DNA of 64,000 nt from positions 868,642 through 932,641 of the forward strand of contig QRDG01000143.1 of the NCBI GenBank assembly GCA_012064385.1, given 5' to 3'. A model generated the notes under the pieces. The model saw only the letters and a program-made list of their open reading frames with translations. It ran no database searches and was not told the DNA's origin. Numbering within the stretch: the first letter of the stretch is position 1; each line of letters starts with the position of its first letter. Origin of the DNA: Puccinellia tenuiflora. Its lineage: Eukaryota > Streptophyta > Magnoliopsida > Poales > Poaceae. Shown piece after piece: positions 32,105 through 43,551 of this stretch. The translations under genes were made by a program, and so were the position numbers.

Positions 32105-32585
32105 TTAATCACAACCTTCCGAAAGGTTGAGATTACGCCTAAATTCTTCAAGGTTCTTGACTGCCAAGGCTTTAGTAAAACCATCTGCAATTTGATCTTT
32201 GCTTGATATAAACTTGATGTCTAGCAGTTTTCCTGCAACTCTTTCTCGAACAAAATGATAGTCAATCTCAATGTGTTTAGTCCTAGCATGAAACACGGGA
32301 TTTGCAGACAAATAGGTTGCACCTAAATTGTCACACCATAAGCAAGGTTTTTCTTTTAGAATAACACCAAGTTCTTTCAGTAATGCTTCTGTCCATATTA
32401 ACTCAGCTGTAGCATTAGCGCATTAGCCAAAGCTTTGTACTCAGCTCAGTACTAGGTCGTGAAACAGTAGCTTGTTTTCTTGCACTCCATGAGACCAAAT
32501 TTGGTCCAAAAAATATAGCAAACCCTCCTGTTGATCTTGTGTCATCAAGATAGCCTGCCTAATCTGCATCTGAAAAAGCACTGAG
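32105..32585 (-). pseudogene. RNase H C-terminus of copia element 2
   Basis: The terminal piece of RNase H: FHARTKHIEIDYHFVRERVA, then ISSKDQIADGFTKAL and a stop at 32105. Toward 32585 the frame is broken by small changes, including a duplicated GCATTAGC near 32420 and a TAG in the SDADWAG motif. The rest of RNase H and RT continues beyond the nested element at 35098. Confidence 0.88.
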
Positions 32586-35097
32586 TGAAAGTGCATGGTT
32601 GATCCCATGCATGGTTTTGGTAATTAATGACAATCTCTATGGACTAATATTTGCTTTGAGCTCTATGTATAGGTTGTCCTTTAGCTTGTGTCAAGATCAT
32701 TTGTTGATCAAGGCCAAGCTTGCTTGTCTCCATTGGTTGGAGTCAAGGTCAAGGTAGAAGATCATTTGTTGATCAAGGCCAAGCTTGTCTCCATGTGTTG
32801 GAGTCAAGCTCAAGGGAAGAAAAGGTTGGGTTGATCAAGGCTTTGTGCGGGTTGATCAACTCTCAAGTTCAAGTGAAGATATGCAGAAGAGTGTTCTCCC
32901 CATCTTGGTGTATGGGGGAGCGTCATGTGATTCTTCACCAAGCGAAGCGCAATCAAGAAAGGTGGTTTGTCTTGAGGAGATGAAGATCGTCTTCATCGAC
33001 CTCAAGTGGATTAATGCGCAAGGCAAAGGTATGATCTTGGTAGGGTTTCTATTTTACCGGTCTCATGTTGTTTAGTGAGAGACCGGGTTATAGGATAGAT
33101 ACCGTACTATCAAGAGGGGCTCTCGACCGAGTATCGTGATCGTATCGTTCGTGGAGAGCTCAAACCTTTGCATCCTTGCATCTTTACAATCATCTTTATT
33201 GGTTCTTATTTGGATCTTATCGTGGTGTGGTCTTGGTGCTTGTCATGCTTGTCATGACAAAGCCAAGGTCACCGAAAACGGTTTGCATTTGCGTCTTCTT
33301 TCGTGTTTTCGGTATTGGAGATTTTGCCGGTTCATCCGTGCGGAAGATTTATATCTTTCATCTCGTTGCAAAATCTCCATTGCTTGTTTGCCTTTCTCAA
33401 AGGTTGCTTTTGTTGTCCTCTTTCCAACAAAATTGGTTTTGCTTTATTCGGACTTCAATTGCAAAAGATGTGTCATTTCCGGTTTGCGAAAAAGAGTTTT
33501 TAAACTTCCCCATTTGGTTTTATTATATCTTGTTGAACTATGATGTCTCTCTGCATAATCTTGTTGTGCTCATTGTGACGATTCCAACGAGTCCAAGATT
33601 ATCGAAAACGGAGTTCATATGCAAAAGTTATGGGGCCTTGAATTTGCCTTTGGATCTTCCCCGGAGTTGGTCCGGAGTTTCCGGCCACACCGGAGTCTCC
33701 GGCCCAAATGACCGGAGTCTCCGGTCCCTGGTTTTCGCTGCCGGTTGACCTTGCTGTGGTGCGCTTCTGTATTGGGGTCCGGAGGTACCCCGGAGATGGA
33801 CCAGAGTCTCCGGCCCACCGGAGTCTCCGGCCCGAGGACCCGGAATCTCCGGCCCTCTCATTTTCCTCAGCCTTCTGCATCTGTGTGGTGCGCCTCTGGA
33901 TAGGGGTCCGGAGCTACCCCGGAGTGTTCCCGGAGTCTCCGGCCTGGCCGGAGTCTCCGGCCCCAAGGACCGGAATCTCCGGCCTCCCCGATGACCCAGC
34001 AGGCCGGAGTCTCCGGCCACTTACTCCGGAGTCTCCGGCCTGGACAGGCTCCAACGGCTAGTTTTTGGGGGAGGCTATAAAAAGCCTCCTTCCCCCCCAA
34101 AACCTGGTTGCTGCTCTTGCTCACTTGTTCTTGCTCTTCCCCTTTGCCCTAATCCTTGTGAGCTTGATTCCTCTCTTCCCCTCCAATGATTCTTGCCCAA
34201 ATTTAGGGATTCAAGAGAGGAGATCTAGATCTACCATTCCACCAATCAAAATCCCCTCTAAGTGAGGGAAACTTGTGGATCTAGATTTTGGGGTTGCTTT
34301 GTGTTCATCCCCTTTGTTCTTCCTCTCTTATTCTCTCCATAGCATTAGTTGCTTTGGTTGGAATTTGAGAGTGAAGGATTTGAGCACTTTGTGTGCTCTT
34401 GCCTTTTGCATTTGTTGCATCGGGTTGCTCCCTCCACGGTGATACGTGAAGATCAAAGTTGAGAAGCTTGTTACTCTTGGGTGCATTGTGTTCCCAAGAG
34501 CTTGTTGCCTCTTGGGTGCATTGTGTACCCTAGACGGTTTGGAGGTGCCGCGAAGACTTCGCTTGTGAAGCTTCGGCACGAGTTTGGGAGCCCCCAATTG
34601 AGTTGTGGGTGTGTGCCCCAAGAAGAGTTGTAAAGGGCTCCGGAATCCGCCTTGAAGGATTCCGATAGTGGAAGGTGAACCAATCCCTTGGGTGAGGTTC
34701 ATCGGAGAATAGGGTGAGGCCTTTGTGGCATCTTGAGTAGGCCTTTTGTGGCGAGCTCACACCCCTCCAACGAGACGTACTCCCTTAACAAGGAGGAACT
34801 CGGGAATACATCCTCGTCTCCGCGTGCCTCGGTTATTTCTATACCCGAGCTTCTACTTATGCAATTTACATTGTGATAGCCTTCGTGCTTGAAGTTCTTA
34901 TCTTGCTATCACCTTGTTGCTTGAATTGCTTAGCATAAGTTGTTGGTGCACATAGGTGAGCCTAGTAATTAGGTTGTTGGCTTGTTAATTTAAACACATA
35001 GTTTTATTCCGCAATTATCAAGCCCCTAATTAGAAAAAGTTTTAATCGCCTATTCACCCCCCCTCTAGGCGACATCTCGGGCACGTTTGTTCTTTCA
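32586..35097 (-). mobile_element. TG...CA element B (solo-LTR-like, 2512 bp) nested in copia 2
   Basis: On the minus strand it starts TGAAAGAACAAACGTGCCCG, continues with GATGTCGCCTAGAGG, and ends CATGCACTTTCA. It is flanked by CTGAG (32581-32585 and 35098-35102). It is the same family as element A (6567-8687), in opposite orientation and about 400 bp longer. It holds roughly ten CCGGAGTCTCCGG-like palindromes at 33666-34043 and a TATA-like CTATAAAAAG near 34075. No second terminal copy, primer site or protein was found, so a solo LTR is the simplest reading. Confidence 0.8.
33666..34043 (-). repeat. CCGGAGTCTCCGG palindrome cluster in element B
   Basis: About ten copies of a 13-bp palindrome (CCGGAG-N-CTCCGG, with variants) are spaced irregularly over 380 bp. 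A smaller cluster is in element A at about 7505-7660. Irregular spacing excludes a simple tandem repeat or a CRISPR array. Confidence 0.75.
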
Positions 35098-35102
35098 CTG
35101 AG

Positions 35103-37203
35103 TAAACTAGAACTTGACATTTGGAAAGTGAGACCAACTTTTAGAGTACCCTGAATATATCTCAAAATCATTTTGGCAGCTGTCCAATGAGCGGTGGTAG
35201 GAGCATGTAGGTACAAGCATACATTGTTTACAGCAAAAGATATATCAGGTCGTGTTAGTGTGAGATATTGTAATGTACCTACAATGCTTCTGTATTGTGC
35301 AATGTCATCAGGGCCAAGCAGAGTCCCTTCAGTTAAAGACAACTTCTCTGTGGAGGATAACGGTGTAGGAGAGGATGTGCAATTTCTCATACCAACTTTA
35401 ACAAGCAAATCAGTTGCATATTTTTCTTGAGTTAGAAGCAGACCATCATGGACCTTTTTTTACTTCAATTCCCAAAAAGAAATGCAGCTCCCCTAGGTCC
35501 TTGAGGGCAAAGTCGTCATTCAGATCATGAAGAAGAGCAGATATAGCTTTGTCTGAGGAGCTGGTGACTATAATATCATCAACATAGATTAGAACGAATA
35601 TCACAACACCAGACTTATGATATAGAAATAGTGATGTATCTGCTTTAGAAGGAGTGAAACCAAGTGCTTGTAATTTTGTACTGGGTCTAGCATACCATGC
35701 ACGAGGAGCCTGTTTAAGACCATAAAGAGCTTTATCAAGTTTGCATATGTGATGAGGAGCTTGAGGATTTTCAAAACCTGGGGGTTGTCTCATATAAACT
35801 TCCTCTTCCAGAACGCCATGGAGAAACGCGTTCTTCACATCTAGCTGCCGTAAACTCCAGCCCCGTGAGACAGCTACTGCCAGGACAAGTCTGATAGTGG
35901 CTGCTTTGACAACAGGACTGAAGGTGTCTTCATAATCAATGTCGTATCTCTGCTTGAAACCTTTTGCAACCAACCGTGCCTTGTACCTGTCAATTGTACC
36001 ATCTGCATGTTTCTTGACACGATATACCCACTTACAGTCAATCAAGTTCTTGGTAGAATGTGGAGGAACAAGGTGCCACGTCTTGTTCATCATGAGAGCG
36101 TTATATTCTTCTTCCATAGCCTTGCGCCAATGATCATCCTCAAGAGCCTCCGAGAGCTTGCTAGGTTCTCCTGTAGACGTAAACAAGCCATATCTTATAG
36201 TACCATCAGTGTATTGTTTTTCTTGTCTAATACCTTTTTGGAGACGTGTACGGGGTTCTCGTGTAGGAGGGGGCGGTGGAGCAGCAGTAGGAGGTGGTGT
36301 AGCACCGCCAGCCATAGAAGATCCAGCAGCAGTGGCACGGATGGGCGAACTGCCAATGTCGGCCTGCTCCGTCCGTGGAGTGGACGAATCAGAGGCCGAG
36401 CCAGTGGGGCTGGCACATGCAGGAGACAGGGACCGGTCCCGCTCTACCCGGCATGCAGGGGACAGCGAGCGGGTCCGACCCACCTGACGATCACGTGGCG
36501 ACGAGGAAGAGGCCGCGCTGGAGATTCCCGCGTCGGGAGCATGAGGCGCAGGTCCACGCACAGGAGAACGTGCGGAACGAGACTGCACAGCAGGTGAATC
36601 TGCATGGGGATCACTGAGCACCCGATCCGAGGCAGCAGAGGACACCTGATCAGGATCAACGACATTGTCGTTTTCTGAATGTGATTTTGCACTGTTTTCT
36701 TCAGTTTCTGCACTATTTTGACCAGAATCTTCACCAGTTTGCTGCTGTCCATCAATATTATCTGCAGGGATCACAGGATCTGCAAGATGCTCATTAGTAA
36801 CAATAGGCACAATAGGTAAAGGCATATGATCATCAACGTGAACATCCCCATGATTTTGTGTGGTAGAAGCTGAATCTGTGGGTAAAAGAAGAATGTCTTG
36901 TCGGAGTCGGGATCCAACATTTGGATGGAGAGAGGCAAAAGGAAAAACAGTTTCATCAAAAACAACGTCTCTAGAGATGTAGACACGACCAGTGGAAATG
37001 TCTAAACACTTGACTCCTTTGTGTCTAGGGCTATACCCCATGAACACACACTGTTTAGAGCGATAAGCAAGCTTCTTGTTCGTATAGGGACAAAGATTTG
37101 GCCAACAGGCACAACCAAAAATACGAAGAGACTCATAATTGGGTTCTGTTTGAAGGAGACACTCAACAGGAGACTCAAAATTTATAACTTTACTTGGTAG
37201 CAA
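35103..37203 (-). pseudogene. Linker, reverse transcriptase and start of RNase H of copia element 2
   Basis: From 37203 the frame has SPVECLLQTEPNYESLRIFG and SKQCVFMGYSPRHKGVKCLD, then a Ser/Pro-rich linker of about 200 residues. RT motifs follow: KWVYRVKKHADGTIDRYKAR, LDVKNAFLHG, LYGLKQAPRAWY and catalytic YVDDIIVTSS. The frame breaks after LGIEVKKGP near 35450 by an extra A in an A-run. It resumes with LVKVGMRNCTSSPTPLSS and YRSIVGTLQYLTLTRPDISF up to the insertion of element B. Apart from these breaks it is well preserved. Confidence 0.92.
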
Positions 37204-39250
37204 ATTAATGAGAAAGTGGCCGTAAGGAAGGCTTCATCCCAAAACTTAAGAGGCATAGACGCATTGGCAGGCAAAGACAAGCCAACTTAAACAATGTGAC
37301 GGTGTTTTCGTTCAGCTGAACCATTCTGTTGATGAGCATGAGGACAAGAAACATGATGAGTGATGCCAATTTTTTGAAAGAAACCATTGAGTTTTTCATA
37401 CTCTCCACCCCAATCGGTTTGCATGGTGATGATTTTTCTATCAAACTTGCTCTCAACAAGTTGTTGAAAATTGAGGAAAACTTGATAAACATCAGAACGC
37501 TTTTTAACCAAGTAAATCCAAGTAAATTTACTGAAATCATCTATGAAGCTTACATAATTAGTGTGTTTGCCAAGAGAAGCAGGTGCTGGACCCCATACAT
37601 CAGAGAACACTTGTTCCAACGGAACAGTGGAAATACTAGTAGAGACAGAGTAAGGAAACTGATGACTCTTAGCTAATTGACATGAATCACACACATATGG
37701 ATTTATTTCAGGCGAATAAGATAACTTATGTTTCCTAAGAATTCTCTGCACCACGAAGGAGGAAGGATGTCCTAAGCGGCGATGCCATGTGGAAGACGAC
37801 GGCTTTATTGTGATGAAAGCATGCTTGGAGGACCCGATAGAGAAAGGCACTAGCGGGTAGAGGCCACCATGATAGGGACCTTTAAACCGAATTCTTCGTG
37901 TGACCTGATCCTTAATCAAAAAGAAATATGGGTGAAACTCAAGGAATACATGATTATCAAGAGTGAATTTATGAACTGATAAAAGATTTTTATCAGAACT
38001 AGGAACATGAAGGACATTCTTAAGATGAAAAGAATCATATGGGGTGTGCAGCATTGAGTGACCAATATGGCTTATGTGCATACCGTTACCGTTGGCTGTA
38101 TGGACGTGGTCACGCCCCTTGTACTGCTCATGTGTCGTGAGCTTGCTCAGCTGACCGGTGATGTGGTTTGTGGCACCAGTATCAGGATACCACTTGGTGT
38201 CGACGCCGTAGGAGGCAAGGTGAGCGGCCTTCTCATCATCTTCATCAGACTCCAGACGGTCTTCATAACGCCACCAGCATGCTGACGCCGGGTGGCCGTG
38301 GATCTTGCAGATCTGGCAATCTGTGTTGACGTAGGGTGTGGGGGCGCGGCCACGGTGACCACCATCACCACGGCGGCGCCCATCATCGCGACGACGTCCG
38401 TCATCACGGCGACGCATCTGATCACCATCATCACGGCGACGGTCATAGCCGCCACCATCACGGCGGCGATCATAGCCGCCACCATCTCGGTGCCCTCCAT
38501 CACCGCGGTAGCCGTGGTCACCGCGATCTCCAGAGCGACGATCACGATCGCGTCCACGGCGAGCGAGATTTGCAGAGGAGGTGAAACCGATGTCCTGGTC
38601 CATCTCAGCGAGCATAGCACGGCGGCGATCATGTGTACCAATTTGGCTAATTAAATCATCAAGACTTGTACCAGGATTTGCGTTGACGGAGTCCACCAGG
38701 GCGTTGTAGCTGCCGTCGAGTCCATTGAGGATGTACCCGATGAGTTCATCTTCTTCAATTGTCTTGCCGACGGCTGCGAGCTCTGAACAGAACCCCTCCA
38801 TCTTGGTGAAGTACTGAGCAGCCGTCATCTCCTTCTTCTTCGTGTTGTTGAGGGCGTTCCGCAGATGCGTGATCTTCGACCTCGCGGCCGAGGAGAACAT
38901 GCGGGTGATCGTGGCCCAGACTTCAGCAGTGGATTCATGCCCCAGAACATGGGCAAGAACATCCGGTGACAGGGAGTTGAGGATCCACCCCATCACATGT
39001 TGGTCCCGTGCGATCCAGGCAGAGTACTCCGGATTCGGCACGGTCTTCTTCTTCTTCTCTTCGTCCTCGACCTCCAGAGTCTTGGCCGGCGCGGCATCAG
39101 TGCCATCAAGCAGGCCAGTGACCTGTGCACCGCGCAGGGGCGGGAACACAAGGGCTTTCCAGAACAAAAATTGTCCCTGGTGAGTTTTTGGGAGGGAGGA
39201 GAGCCCAGGGCTGCAGCCAGCACCGGCGCCGATGAAGACGACGCCATGGA
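37204..39250 (-). pseudogene. gag, protease and integrase of copia element 2
   Basis: It starts MASSSSAPVLAAALGSPPS near 39247. A missing base in a T-run near 39165 shifts into a 626-codon frame. That frame has the UBN2/copia-type gag, an Arg/Asp/Gly-rich stretch (RRDGGGYDRRRDDG), the zinc knuckle CQICKIHGHPASAC at residues 284-297, the protease motif YPDTGATNHIT and GAG-pre-integrase HRRLGHPSSF with CDSCQLAK. Integrase follows with FSDVWGPAP, MQTDWGGEY and NGSAERKHRHIV. A TAA right after HIV (near 37287) and a 1-nt loss near 37215 end the frame. Confidence 0.92.
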
Positions 39251-39354
39251 GGAGGGGCAGCGGGGGCGATCTGGTGTTGGTCGTAGGTTTTTTTTATTTT
39301 GTGTCGATTGGTTTTCCGGCGGCTAGGGTTTTGGAAGAGCCAGCTTTGATACCA

Positions 39355-39524
39355 TGTTAGTTGTTGTGGGAAGCGATAGCCCCGTTAGGGTGCCTCGGTT
39401 ACGTGTTATATAGAAGCGAGGAAAAGCCCCATCGCGTGGCATTACAGAGGGGGTACGGTTGTATTGGAGTACTACTCCATATACATCATACGGTACACAA
39501 AATATAGGTAAAATATCTCTAACA
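39355..39524 (-). repeat. 5' LTR of copia element 2
   Basis: Direct repeat of 31928-32097 with four differences by eye. The primer binding site (complement of GCTTTGATACCA, 39343-39354) is directly inside it. Confidence 0.95.
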
Positions 39525-39529
39525 GCACA

Positions 39530-40250
39530 CACATCTTGCTCATGGCAGAAGATGACTTCCAGGAACCTGCGGATCATAACCTTTTCTATTGATCCAACAT
39601 CCAAGGTGCACTGCCAGATCGACTTTTATAGGGCGTGATTTGAGGGTATGGTGTTTCGACGTTCAAGTCCAGTTTTTAAAATGTGTTCTAAACGTGTTAA
39701 ATATAAAAATAAAACAAAAATTTGTGCGTGTACATCTCAACATTCTATATTTTTAAAAAGTCGATTCACGAAAAACCGATATATTTTATGTTGTGCGTAA
39801 AAAGACAAAATTTAGTGTATAAAAGGCTTTTCACGTGATTTTTTTTGTCATTTTTTACACATGCCACAAAACATATTGTTTTTCCAGGAAACATGACATG
39901 CATATATACAATGTCAAGATGTACACGTCAAATTTCCGTTCGTATTTTTTTCATTTTAAAATATTTTTCAGTGACGGGAGCATATACTCACTTATGTCGG
40001 AGTGAATTTCCCTCGATTTGATAATATTAAACTGAACACTGACCGTAAACTTGTTGTACTACTTTATTCGCATGCACATGATCATAATCCTAATCAATAA
40101 GCCATTGGACATGTTGTGCTTCGTTATATTCGTCGCTAGAAACTGTGGTCCTTAATAATTGTCTCACATGCCAACGAATCAACGATCATATCATCATAGC
40201 TCGAAAGTGGACTCCGTATCAATCATCTTCATAACGTGGGGGCATATTCA
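39530..40250. other. Intergenic, with a foldback MITE at about 39640-40010
   Basis: Two AT-rich arms are inverted copies around AAATTTGTGCGTGTACATCTCAACAT (about 39715-39745) and the complement of GTACACGTCAAATTTCCG-type sequence (about 39920-39950). This is consistent with a foldback MITE of about 370 bp. The remaining sequence shows no gene. Confidence 0.5.
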
Positions 40251-40291
40251 CTAGTGCCTAGTGCCTAGTGCCTAGTGCCTAGTGCCTAGTG
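40251..40291 (+). repeat. CTAGTGC heptamer microsatellite
   Basis: Six consecutive units of CTAGTGC sit directly next to the 13-bp direct repeat that borders the next element. Possible replication slippage at an insertion junction. Confidence 0.85.
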
Positions 40292-40300
40292 GTAGAGGGT

Positions 40301-41638
40301 GCAACTATAAAAAGGGTTCCCTTTGTAAAGGGAACTTTATTAGCTCCTAAGCGTGCCACGTGGCGGGAGCACGCTTGTCCCGCATGTAAAAAGCAAAATC
40401 GAATTTGAACACGAAGTGAAAGAAGCAAAAAACGAATTTCCCCACCCCAGCTCCCCTGTACATCCGCGCGCACACGGGTGTACATCCGCGCGGACATCGT
40501 TGTACATCCACGCGCACATCGTTGTACATCCCCGCGCACATCGGTGTACATCCACGGTGTACAAACTCATGCTGCTACTTAAATCTAAATCTCTCTTGCA
40601 TACCGGTATATAAATTTGGGTACTTGCCACCCCCACCCACAACCCTAACTAATATATACAAGTTATAAGTTTTTCTTAATCTAGCGGCTCGGCTTCGTCC
40701 CCCGTCGCCGCTACCGCGGCGTACGGGGGGACTCAGCCTCGGCGCGTTAGGATACGGATGCTTCATCGCTCGTCGACACTATCGCGTCGACGGCGATGAA
40801 TCCTCCGTACCCTAACACCTACGCTAACGCGTCACACGAAAGTACAGAGTATATATAACAGAAAGTACAGAATGTAGCCATTCGGATGTACAGATTAGTG
40901 CAAATAGGGTGTACAAGTACAGATAAAACGGAGTACAAAGTACGTTGACAGCGGATGTAAAAGTAAGTTCAAACCCGAAGTACAGCTATGTTCAAACCGG
41001 ATGTACAGCTATTCAGCTTTTGGATGTACAAAAAAAAAGTTCGTCAAAACCTATTGATATGGGATCTAGTTTTGAAGATCTCGACGCGAGGAGTTCAAAA
41101 GTGAAAACAGTTCGTAATTTGGATAACCGATTCTAAAGATATTTCGTTTTTAAACTTCGGTTCAAAAAAATAAAAGGAAAAACTACCCTCCCACCGAGTA
41201 CAAGTAAATAGAAAACGGAGTGCAAAACACGTTGACAGCGGATGTACAAATAAGTTCAAACCCGAAGTACAGCTATGTTCAAACCGGATGTACAGCTATT
41301 CAGCTTTTGGATGTATAAAAAAAAAGTTCGTCAAAACCTATCGACATGGGATCTAGTTTTGAAGATCTCGACGCGAGGAGTTCAAAAGTGAAAACGGTTC
41401 GTAATTTGAATAAGCGGTTCTCAAGATATTTCGTTTTTAAACTTCGGTTCAAGAAAATAAAAGAGAAACTCCCTCCCACCCGTACCCTCCTTTTCTCTCT
41501 CTTCGTCCCCACTTTAACTCCTGTTACGACACGTGGCGAATATTCAAACAAAAGAACAAAGGAGAAGGCGCCACTTGGCGCGAGGACAACGGAGGAAAAG
41601 TTCCCTTCGCGAAGGGTTCCCTTTTTTTAGTGATTTCC
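40301..41638. mobile_element. Unclassified TIR element rich in GTACATCC/GGATGTAC repeats
   Basis: The ends are inverted: AACTATAAAAAGGGTTCCC at the left and the complement of CACTAAAAAAAGGGAACCC at the right, each followed by AAGGGAACTT. A 13-bp direct repeat AGTGGTAGAGGGT lies just outside (40288-40300 and 41639-41651). The interior has GTACATCC(G/A)CGCGCACA-type repeats (40456-40560), a strong hairpin (40747-40822) and a 287-bp tandem duplication (about 40920-41490). The ends resemble CACTA but the flanking repeat is too long for that class, so the class is open. No protein domain is seen. Confidence 0.55.
40920..41490 (+). repeat. 287-bp tandem duplication
   Basis: Two copies have GTTGACAGCGGATGTA at 40944 and 41231 and GATCTCGACGCGAGGAGTTC in both. 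The copies differ by scattered substitutions only. Confidence 0.9.
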
Positions 41639-41651
41639 AGTGGTAGAGGGT

Positions 41652-43549
41652 CGGAGCCAAAGTGAATTTCACAAGCAAAAGGCTCGTCCGCGTGTTTCAA
41701 GTATATACATGGGCCATGCATTCCTTAATCTTCACATGGATTCTATTCGTTGAAGGGGATTTGGCCCATCTGTATTGATTAGTCCTGAAATCGGGTGGCC
41801 CATTTGAACCGCAAACCTGACGCTCGACGAGTGCAGCCTGCAATGAAACGGAACGGAGCCTACTGCTGAATCACCATCTCGAAAACCTCTAGCTTTACTA
41901 AACGATTTTTTATTTTCATTCAGAAAATAATTAAGTTAGATCTCAATCAACCCTTAGCCATCGGATTTTGACACGGATTCGTGCTAGTTAGCTGTACCAT
42001 GGTTGCAAGTGTGGTTTTTTGCATACTAGTTGCAATTGATTTTTCTATATGAAACTACAATTCTTTTGGTTGCACCACGTTTGCAAATGTATATTTTTCA
42101 GTTGCGACATGGTTAATACTGAGATCTTTTCGGTTGCAATATGGATGCAAATGAATTTTGTTGCATACTCGTTGCAATTGATTTCCTTTACTATAAACTG
42201 ATTTTTTTTCTAGTTACACCATGGTTACATAGTTGCAACTCAAATTTTCTTTCCACGTGTCGCTGATGTCATTCGATGAGAACTAAGTGAATCCGCATTT
42301 GAATGAGCGTTATGGGAATCACATAAATTACACAACTAAATAATACATTTATGGCCCTATGCCTCAAAATTTGCACTACCGTCGTAGTGGAACTCATCCA
42401 CATCATATCACCATAGCTCTCACAGATGATGGACAACCTCACAAAATTCAGCCACTGAAGTACCTTCAAAGATCTTTAAATGACCAAAACCACGTTGAAT
42501 AATCACAACATTGGGCCGTTGCATATAATAGCGATTGACAATCATGCCGAGCATATCGGTCGGGGCACCACACCAATCTAGGCAGGCAGCTGCAACAGTA
42601 TCGCCAGACCAAACCGACAAACCTTGCTTGCAAAGACTCGAAAGAAGGGGACGCTGAAGAATATATCATTGTTGCTGAAGATGCCCATGAAACAACGAAA
42701 ACTCACATAAACAAGAGCTAACCTGTCATCCAGAAAGGTTGCTGGGACAAAAACTCACAAACTCCTCGACCACGCCAGACCAAAGCCCACGGAGATGAGA
42801 TTGTAGCACAAGGACTTCTTTTTGAAACATTGCCGCCATCACCGCCTGAGCTCAGCGACCCGATAACCAAACTGAAGAAATATTACTACACACCAGATGA
42901 CAAGGATCCCTTCCCCTCAGTCCCACTACGCGGATTGGTGGCCAGGTGTGAAAGGGAGCGGTGATTTTTTTTTTTTTGAGAGAGAGGAAGGGAGCGGTGA
43001 TTGGATATGGAGGGGTAGCGCTAGGTTTTGAGGAAGGGGACAATGAATGTTATATAAAGCCTATGTCTTCTTGATTTCTTTTAAGGGAAACACAAATCTT
43101 TTGCCGTTCTAGATAAAGTGTTTACATATACCATATGTATAACTTTCCTTTTCAAATATAAAATTTTAAATATATTTATGAGAGGTTAAGTGAGATCAAA
43201 ACTCAACTACTCGCAATCAGTTGTGCTACTAGGCATGTTGAAACCGTTGAACCAACTTCCATTGCAAAATATCATCCTAAACAGTGATTATGTTGGAGTG
43301 ATTTTTTTTACGGTTGCGCTCTTTCTGGACTCCCCAAATGGTCTTGACGGAGTCGTCCACCAAGAGATGAAAGAAGATGAAGAAGGTGCATTTTTTGTAT
43401 GATTGAGCTCGTACTCGTACGGTGAGCACATCAAGCACCAAAACTTCTTTGGTGTGTGCAATATGTGCAATCATGTAGAACTGACTTCCAAATGGATACG
43501 GTAAAAGTGGCAGATCAGACCGTGTGGCTATCCTCGTGGGAAAAATTAG
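41652..43549. other. Intergenic: TTGCA-type repeats and an unrecognised decayed fragment
   Basis: At 41930-42250 degenerate units with GGTTGCA(A/C) and CATGGTTGCAA recur, related to 22110-22440. On the minus strand 42669-42420 a short frame reads GLSVWSGDTVAAACLDWC and then GMIVNRYYMQ before a stop. It looks coding-like but I do not recognise it and it is broken on both sides. No intact gene. Confidence 0.35.
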
Positions 43550-43551
43550 TA

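Larger units (their letters stand above)
31928..39524 (-). mobile_element. Ty1-copia LTR retrotransposon 2 (defective, one nested insertion)
   Basis: The 170-bp LTRs at 31928-32097 (3') and 39355-39524 (5') are flanked by the target duplication GCACA (31923-31927 and 39525-39529). On the minus strand the primer binding site TGGTATCAAAGC (39343-39354) follows the 5' LTR, and the purine tract (complement of GCCCCCCTTA near 32098) precedes the 3' LTR. Gag-pol is related to copia 1 but from a distinct family (different LTR). It has a 1-nt frameshift near 39165, a stop near 37287, a frameshift near 37215, one near 35450, and smaller lesions in RNase H. A 2512-bp element is inserted in RNase H. By eye the LTRs differ at 4 of 170 sites. 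Confidence 0.95.

Noticed and set aside
33666..34043. CRISPR-like array
   Set aside because: Repeats are 13-bp palindromes with irregular spacing inside a plant transposon; no cas genes and not a prokaryotic context.
40251..40291. Telomere-like repeat
   Set aside because: The unit CTAGTGC is not the plant telomere unit TTTAGGG and the run is only six units.
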